A stretch of DNA of 64,000 nucleotides, taken from the NCBI RefSeq assembly GCF_014596515.1, contig NZ_MSJQ01000249.1, positions 1-64,000 on the forward strand. Direction: 5' to 3'. Numbering within the stretch: the stretch's first letter is position 1; the number at the start of each line of letters is the position of its first letter. The DNA is from Streptomyces sp. CBMA156 (GTDB lineage Bacteria > Actinomycetota > Actinomycetes > Streptomycetales > Streptomycetaceae). The position numbers were made by a program, and so were the translations under genes. This document shows, one piece after another, positions 59,420 to 64,000 of this stretch. Below the pieces are notes generated by a model. That model did no database searches. It was not told the origin of the DNA and saw only the letters and a list, made by a program, of their open reading frames with translations.

Positions 59420-60132
59420 GTGGGCCGCGCCGGCCGATGGGGTCGGCCGGCGCGGTGGGGTGTTGGTGTGGTGGGGGTTTCAGCGGCTGGTTCCGCCGAG
59501 TCCGGAGGGGCCCTGCCAGGTGCCGTTGTTGACCCAGTCGTTGGCGAGGCTGCCGTAGGTGTCGATGAAGGCGACGTGGGTGCCGGCGGCGTCGGTGGCG
59601 ATGGAGGAGCCGGGGCGGGCTTGGCCGCCGATGCCTGCGGGGCCCTGCCAGGTGCCGTTGTTGACCCAGTCGTTGGCGACGTTGCCGTTGGGGTCGATGA
59701 AGAAGATGTGGTCGCCGTTGGCGTTGAAGGCGAGGGGGGAGTCGTTGCGGGCTTGGCCGCCGAGTCCGGAGGGGCCCTGCCAGGTGCCGTTGTTGACCCA
59801 GTCGTTGGCGAGATTGCCGTTGTTGTCGACGAAGGCGACGAGGGTGCCGGCGGCGTTGGTGGTGAGGGAGGAGCCGGGGCGGGCCTTGCCGCCGATGGGG
59901 GAGGGGCCCTGCCAGACGCCGTTGCTGACCCAGTCGTTCATCACGTTGCCGTCGGGGTCGATGAAGAAGGCGTGGTCGGCGTTGGCGTTGAGGACCACGG
60001 GGGAGTCGCTGCGGGCCTTGCCGCCGAGTCCGGAGGGGCCCTGCCAGGCGCCGTTGCTGACCCAGTCGTTCATCACGTTGCCGCTGGGGTCGACGAACGC
60101 GACGTGGCCGGCATTGGCATCCATCGACACCG
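59420..60132. repeat. 713-bp direct repeat, copy A (lectin-domain coding end plus terminator)
   Basis: Matches 61243-61955 at a constant offset of 1823 bp. I see only two substitutions (59785 and 59793). It covers the last 217 codons of the SpoIID-like gene and the downstream hairpin. Confidence 0.95.
59425..59455 (-). terminator. Hairpin terminator after the SpoIID-like gene
   Basis: A perfect 13-bp stem CCGCGCCGGCCGA / TCGGCCGGCGCGG (59425-59437 with 59443-59455), lying 25 bp beyond the stop codon; duplicated in repeat copy B. The rest of the 230-bp spacer 59250-59479 shows no gene. Confidence 0.8.
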
Positions 60133-61225
60133 TGCCGAGGCTGGACGACCCGCCGGAGGATCCGCCGGACGTCGCCCCGAGCGAGACACCGGGGTAGTAG
60201 ACGCCGAGTATCGACTGCCAGGACTGGCCGGCGAGGGCACAGTTCTGGGACCCCCACTGGCTGAGCGTGTTCGGGTACCTGGACAAGCCGGAGCCACAGG
60301 ACTCCGAGGTGTTCCCGGTGAGCGTCGCCTGGTAGGAGGCCTGGAAGATCGAGCCGTTCTTGGTCATGGCGGTGTTCCAGGTCGACTGCACCGCGGAGCT
60401 GGTGGAAGCGGTCGCCCGACCGGGCACGTAGCGCTGGTAGTTGATCGAATCGTCGACGTTGTAGCAGGTTCCGCTGTGGGAACCACCGCGCCAGTTGTTG
60501 ATCCAGTACCACGCGTAGGTCTTGGCTGCCATCGCGCCTGCCTGAAGTGAGGCAGGCTGCCAGGAGGGGACCCATTCGCTGGGCAGTACGTCCTGGACGT
60601 ACGACTGGAACGGCACGTTGTACACGCCGATCTCGGTGCCCGCCACCGGGGCACCGGTGCTGGTGTGCTGCGCGTACTCCAGTACTCGAATGGTGGAGGG
60701 CGGGGTTGAATCGGACGAGTAGCCTCCGCAGTTGCCGGACGTAGCCGGTGCCACAGCGATTCGGGGAGCGAGCGGGGTGCTTGGCGGCGTGATCTGATCA
60801 CTGGCCGACTGGGCCCGGCTCGTCAGCCGCACGTTCAGCGAATCGCCCGTGTTCGCCGGGGTCACGCCGGTAAGTCGGTACGTGCCGAATTTCGGAGCCG
60901 TCACCGTGATCGTCACGGCCTTGCCGGCCGGATCCGGGTAGTCGAACTTGAATCCGCCCGAGTGGTCGGTGTGGCCGACGAGAGTGCCGTCCACCTCAAT
61001 GCGCGCGCCGGGGACGGCGGGCATCGAGGCGGCAGGGGTGATCACTCCGTCGGACATCCGATCCGCGCGGGCATCGGTCACGGTCCCTGACATGCTGATC
61101 GAGAGTGGTGGCGAGCCGTCCGGCAAGGGGGACGCAGCTGCCGTGCCTGCAGCGGCACAGCATACGGCCGCCATGGCCGTGACACCGCTGAGCGTCAGAC
61201 GTAGACCACCACGGATGACAGACAA
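59480..61225 (-). CDS. Secreted SpoIID/LytB-like protein with C-terminal lectin-like repeats
   Basis: A 581-residue exported protein: signal peptide (cut near AAAS-31), a carboxypeptidase-regulatory-like beta domain (about 65-135), a SpoIID-type amidase-enhancer/lytic domain (about 200-345: VYNVPFQSYVQDVLPSEW, LQAGAMAAKTYAWYW, SWQSILGVYYPG), a Gly/Ser linker, and five repeats of about 44 residues (365-581) with NDWVSNGAWQGPSGLGG, which resemble tectonin/PLL-type propeller lectin repeats. It probably acts on or binds the cell wall. The start is TTG at 61225 with a strong GAGGAG 7 nt upstream. The C-terminal repeat domain is duplicated in the next gene. Confidence 0.85.
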   Translation of the reverse strand: MSVIRGGLRLTLSGVTAMAAVCCAAAGTAAASPLPDGSPPLSISMSGTVTDARADRMSDGVITPAASMPAVPGARIEVDGTLVGHTDHSGGFKFDYPDPAGKAVTITVTAPKFGTYRLTGVTPANTGDSLNVRLTSRAQSASDQITPPSTPLAPRIAVAPATSGNCGGYSSDSTPPSTIRVLEYAQHTSTGAPVAGTEIGVYNVPFQSYVQDVLPSEWVPSWQPASLQAGAMAAKTYAWYWINNWRGGSHSGTCYNVDDSINYQRYVPGRATASTSSAVQSTWNTAMTKNGSIFQASYQATLTGNTSESCGSGLSRYPNTLSQWGSQNCALAGQSWQSILGVYYPGVSLGATSGGSSGGSSSLGTVSMDANAGHVAFVDPSGNVMNDWVSNGAWQGPSGLGGKARSDSPVVLNANADHAFFIDPDGNVMNDWVSNGVWQGPSPIGGKARPGSSLTTNAAGTLVAFVDNNGNLANDWVNNGTWQGPSGLGGQARNDSPLAFNANGDHIFFIDPNGNVANDWVNNGTWQGPAGIGGQARPGSSIATDAAGTHVAFIDTYGSLANDWVNNGTWQGPSGLGGTSR

Positions 61226-61242
61226 TTTCGGCTCCTCAATCT

Positions 61243-61955
61243 GTGGGCCGCGCCGGCCGATGGGGTCGGCCGGCGCGGTGGGGTGTTGGTGTGGTGGGGG
61301 TTTCAGCGGCTGGTTCCGCCGAGTCCGGAGGGGCCCTGCCAGGTGCCGTTGTTGACCCAGTCGTTGGCGAGGCTGCCGTAGGTGTCGATGAAGGCGACGT
61401 GGGTGCCGGCGGCGTCGGTGGCGATGGAGGAGCCGGGGCGGGCTTGGCCGCCGATGCCTGCGGGGCCCTGCCAGGTGCCGTTGTTGACCCAGTCGTTGGC
61501 GACGTTGCCGTTGGGGTCGATGAAGAAGATGTGGTCGCCGTTGGCGTTGAAGGCGAGGGGGGAGTCGTTGCGGGCTTGGCCGCCGAGTCCGGAGGGGCCC
61601 TGCCAGGCGCCGTTGCTGACCCAGTCGTTGGCGAGATTGCCGTTGTTGTCGACGAAGGCGACGAGGGTGCCGGCGGCGTTGGTGGTGAGGGAGGAGCCGG
61701 GGCGGGCCTTGCCGCCGATGGGGGAGGGGCCCTGCCAGACGCCGTTGCTGACCCAGTCGTTCATCACGTTGCCGTCGGGGTCGATGAAGAAGGCGTGGTC
61801 GGCGTTGGCGTTGAGGACCACGGGGGAGTCGCTGCGGGCCTTGCCGCCGAGTCCGGAGGGGCCCTGCCAGGCGCCGTTGCTGACCCAGTCGTTCATCACG
61901 TTGCCGCTGGGGTCGACGAACGCGACGTGGCCGGCATTGGCATCCATCGACACCG
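61243..61955. repeat. 713-bp direct repeat, copy B
   Basis: Near-identical to 59420-60132; see copy A. It begins at GTGGGCCGCG and ends in CATCGACACCG, and covers the NlpC/P60-like gene's last 217 codons and its terminator hairpin. Confidence 0.95.
61248..61278 (-). terminator. Hairpin terminator after the NlpC/P60-like gene
   Basis: The duplicated 13-bp stem (61248-61260 with 61266-61278), lying 25 bp past the stop codon and just upstream of the SpoIID-like gene start. Confidence 0.8.
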
Positions 61956-62589
61956 GCGAAGTCGAAGTCGTCGGCGAGGTGGTGTCAGGGACGATGTTCT
62001 TGTAACGCAGGGCTTCGTAGTAGGAGATCGGGTACCCCTCGAGCGTGCTCGAGTAGACGCTGCCCTGCTGCTGGTCGGTGACCCGCCCGGGCTTGTGTTC
62101 AGCGTCGTAGTTGAAGGTCCCTGCGGACTTGTTGACCCACGAGTCGAACAGCACGACGTGATCGGCGGTGTAGTCCAGGGCGTCGCCCGGCTGGAGGCTC
62201 GTGTTGCCGCTGATGTTTTCGGCGACGACGGTCGAGAAGTTCGGAAGCATCTGGGTGGTCGGACTGCTCTTCAGACCCCAAGCCATGGAGACGAAGCCGG
62301 AGCAGTCCTCGCGATAGGGGCCGCCGACAGTGTTGTCCTGCCACGAGGCATATTGGCTGTACGGGACGGCGTTGTCGATCCAGTCGTGAGCTCGGGCGAT
62401 CATCTGCTTCTGCGTGATCGCCCCGCCCGGCGCGGCCGGTCCGATGGTGCCGGTCGAAGTGGCGATGCCGGACCCGATGGGAACGGTACCGGCGAACGCG
62501 TCGCCGGCCGGTATCAGCGCGGCCATCGCACCGAGCATCGAGGCAGCGGCGAGGACGGCGACGCCCTGCTTCTTCTGTATGGATGACAT
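61303..62589 (-). CDS. Secreted NlpC/P60-like cysteine peptidase with C-terminal lectin-like repeats
   Basis: A 428-residue exported protein: signal peptide ending near DAFA, then an NlpC/P60-superfamily amidase domain (about 60-190) with nucleophile Cys96 in YREDCSGFVSMAWGL and His144 in DYTADHVVLFDSW. A Thr/Ser linker follows, then the same repeat domain as its neighbour (212-428; two residues differ). It likely cleaves peptidoglycan stem peptides or a related amide bond and is targeted to surface glycans by the repeats. The ATG at 62589 has GAAGGA 7 nt upstream. The shared tail suggests recent gene conversion or domain capture. Confidence 0.88.
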   Translation of the reverse strand: MSSIQKKQGVAVLAAASMLGAMAALIPAGDAFAGTVPIGSGIATSTGTIGPAAPGGAITQKQMIARAHDWIDNAVPYSQYASWQDNTVGGPYREDCSGFVSMAWGLKSSPTTQMLPNFSTVVAENISGNTSLQPGDALDYTADHVVLFDSWVNKSAGTFNYDAEHKPGRVTDQQQGSVYSSTLEGYPISYYEALRYKNIVPDTTSPTTSTSPVSMDANAGHVAFVDPSGNVMNDWVSNGAWQGPSGLGGKARSDSPVVLNANADHAFFIDPDGNVMNDWVSNGVWQGPSPIGGKARPGSSLTTNAAGTLVAFVDNNGNLANDWVSNGAWQGPSGLGGQARNDSPLAFNANGDHIFFIDPNGNVANDWVNNGTWQGPAGIGGQARPGSSIATDAAGTHVAFIDTYGSLANDWVNNGTWQGPSGLGGTSR

Positions 62590-62628
62590 CGATGTCCTTC
62601 TCTTGGAGGGCGGTTGGTGCTCGGCTGA

Positions 62629-63600
62629 TCAGCGTGCGCCGGCCTGGGTGGCCAGCAGGTTCGTGAGCAGCGACAGCACGTTCGGGTCCTGGCGCACGTC
62701 GTACGGGCCGGAGGCCGGAGAGTCCTTGGCCAGCTCGTCGAAGTGCAGGACCAGTACGGACGTGCCGCGCGTGGCGAGGAAGAGGTGGTTGGTCTGCGAG
62801 CCCGGGGCCGAGATGCCTGCGACCCCGCTCCAGCTGCGTGCGAAGGCAGCGGTGTCTTCGGCACCGGCGGTCTGGTGTGAGAGTGCGTCAGCCGTGAGGT
62901 GATTCGTGGTCTGCAGGGTCCTGGAAGTGGCCTGGCACGCGGACATGCCGGAGTGGATCCCCTGGTACGCGGCCGAGGCCCCGGCCGCTGTGCCGAATGT
63001 GTAGGTCTCCAGCACGGCCGGGTTGCCGCCGCTGCTCAGATACGGCTGCTGCTGCCAGGTGGCGGCGCCGTGCACGTTCGCGCACTCGTTCAGCGTGATG
63101 TCGTGGCCTGTGACCTCGCGTACCGGCCCCGGGGCCTTCGCGGTCCACGACTGGGCCGTGTAGGTGCCCAGGTCGGAGCCGACCGTCACGGCGGTCGAGG
63201 TGTCCAGGGCAGGCTTTGCGGCGTCGCTGCGCGGCGCTTCGGCGGAACTCTCCGCGGCCGGCTTGTCCGGTGCTGTGTTGGTACCGGATGAGGTGACCCT
63301 GGAACTCGCCGACGGGACTGGAGCCGCCGAAGCCGAGGAGGGGGTCGACGGTGCCGCGGCCGGGGAAGCAGCGGCCGAGTCGGCGGTTGGCGTCGTGCCG
63401 ACGGGCGGCACGCCGAGGGGCGTCGTGCTGACGGCCGTCGCATCCACCGTGGCCGCGGCCTTGACCTGGTCTGCGGTCGGCACGTGTCCTCCGCTGCCGC
63501 CCGACACCGCCAGACCCAGCGCCCCGATGCCGAGTGCGGCGCCTGCCGTCACGGCTGCCGCCAGGCGGGAACCTCGGATGGAGAAGCTGAAAGCGGGCAT
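62629..63600 (-). CDS. Membrane-anchored or secreted PknH-like sensor-domain protein
   Basis: A 323-residue protein: short basic N terminus and hydrophobic segment (LAAAVTAGAALGIGALGLAV, residues 12-31), a Ser/Ala/Pro/Thr linker to about residue 125, then an extracellular domain of about 190 residues. The domain holds paired Cys (NECANVHG, MSACQATS) and resembles PknH_C-type sensor domains (ARSWSGVAGI, FLATRGTSVLVLHF). The ligand is unknown. The ATG at 63600 has GAGGAG 10 nt upstream. It lies upstream of the two lectin-tailed wall proteins on the same strand (39 bp before the NlpC/P60-like gene), so a common transcript is likely. Confidence 0.78.
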   Translation of the reverse strand: MPAFSFSIRGSRLAAAVTAGAALGIGALGLAVSGGSGGHVPTADQVKAAATVDATAVSTTPLGVPPVGTTPTADSAAASPAAAPSTPSSASAAPVPSASSRVTSSGTNTAPDKPAAESSAEAPRSDAAKPALDTSTAVTVGSDLGTYTAQSWTAKAPGPVREVTGHDITLNECANVHGAATWQQQPYLSSGGNPAVLETYTFGTAAGASAAYQGIHSGMSACQATSRTLQTTNHLTADALSHQTAGAEDTAAFARSWSGVAGISAPGSQTNHLFLATRGTSVLVLHFDELAKDSPASGPYDVRQDPNVLSLLTNLLATQAGAR

Positions 63601-63764
63601 GACGAACTGACTCCTCGAAGAGTGATGCGCGGGCGGTGGCTCCGTGGCCGATTCCGGCCGGAAGGCGGGTGTGCGGGCTCGCCGGTCGGGAGCGCCTGAG
63701 GGGTTTCGCAGGGAGCGGTGGCCACGGGGCCGTCCGCAGCGAGGCAGCAGGCCGTGTCGGTCGG

Positions 63765-64000
63765 TCAGGCCTTGGGGCTCGGCCCTTCGGCCGGTGGATC
63801 CGGCATCAGCTGGGGCGGCAGGTAGCACCTGCGTAGCACGGGTGATGCCTCGTGGCTTCGCGTGAGCAGTGCGGTGGCCCGCTGAAGGGCACCGTGTGTT
63901 GTGGTCGCTGCCGGGTCAGATGACAGGAAGTACATCAGGAGGTCGACCCGGCTGCTGTCGTGAGAGCCCGAGATGTGTTCCAACCCGTCTTCCGGCAGGG
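63765..64000 (-). CDS. C-terminal part of an unrecognised protein (cut by window end)
   Basis: The frame is open from the window edge to a TGA at 63765, giving at least 78 residues (LEHISGSHDSSRVDLLMYFL, ALQRATALLTRSHEASPVLR). Codon use looks coding. There is no recognisable domain in the visible part. It precedes the sensor-domain gene by 164 bp on the same strand. Confidence 0.5.
   Translation of the reverse strand, partial: LPEDGLEHISGSHDSSRVDLLMYFLSSDPAATTTHGALQRATALLTRSHEASPVLRRCYLPPQLMPDPPAEGPSPKA

Noticed and set aside
59480-60132. Regular spacing of repeats that might suggest a CRISPR array
   Set aside because: The period is 132 bp, in frame and protein-coding, with no short direct repeats separated by unique spacers and no cas genes.
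59420-62586. Two similar plus-strand frames rich in Gly/Val/Ala (59420-60550 and 61243-62586)
   Set aside because: They are the antisense reading of the duplicated lectin repeats; their similarity simply reflects the 713-bp DNA repeat.

Overview
The window is about 72-75% GC by eye, with dense codon-biased genes, many GTG/TTG starts, 1-4 bp stop/start overlaps and families typical of Streptomycetaceae (GlgE-TreS-Mak-GlgB glucan pathway, DUF397/DUF5753 regulators, EshA-type encapsulin, SseB pairs, glycine riboswitch). It comes from a Streptomyces or Kitasatospora chromosome. From memory, the core gene order resembles the stretch of the S. coelicolor chromosome that carries pyk2, ackA-pta, the glgE locus, glgX, gcvT-gcvH-glyA-sdaA and an oligopeptide ABC operon. 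No alignment was run.

Layout. (1) 1-5.8 kb: the 3' end of an exported DUF6114-like protein, then pyruvate kinase and a translationally coupled pta-ackA pair (acetate overflow and acetyl-phosphate). (2) 5.9-17.8 kb: alpha-glucan block. glgE-treS and mak-glgB run leftward, and glgP diverges from glgE. TreS interconverts trehalose and maltose, Mak makes maltose-1-phosphate, GlgE polymerises it, GlgB branches the product and GlgP degrades it. glgX (debranching) lies at 23.4-25.6 kb. (3) 17.9-21.7 kb: a heterodimeric ABC exporter with one degenerate ATP site. Divergent from it is a family 2B encapsulin shell gene (eshA) at 21.9 kb. (4) 25.8-29.9 kb: three tandem lipoprotein L,D-transpeptidases.

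(5) 30-41.8 kb: an accessory region. It has two HATPase regulators, a decaying toxin-antitoxin-chaperone module (HigB toxin internally deleted and fused in frame to HigA; SecB-like chaperone frameshifted), a WhiJ-like XRE/DUF397/ATPase triad, a Phd-VapC pair, MepB, a 37-residue peptide translationally coupled to a PCMT/PIMT-like methyltransferase, a secreted trypsin-like protease, an EamA transporter with a possible leader peptide, an NTF2-like protein and a TetR regulator. A family of about seven near-identical palindromes sits in almost every spacer between 34.7 and 41.0 kb.

(6) 41.9-51.2 kb: TetR-linked flavin reductase and MFS exporter, then the glycine-to-pyruvate genes gcvT, gcvH, glyA and sdaA behind a tandem glycine riboswitch, and two SseB-like genes. 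(7) 51.2-57.7 kb: five-gene oligopeptide ABC operon. (8) 57.8-64 kb: an envelope group with an acyltransferase, two secreted wall-active proteins (SpoIID-like and NlpC/P60-like) sharing a 713-bp near-identical repeat that encodes a lectin-like domain, a PknH-like sensor-domain protein, and a gene cut by the window edge.

The most interesting candidates for an undescribed system are the stand-alone peptide/PIMT pair (36.3-37.6 kb), which resembles a minimal aspartimide RiPP locus, and the dispersed palindrome family around it.
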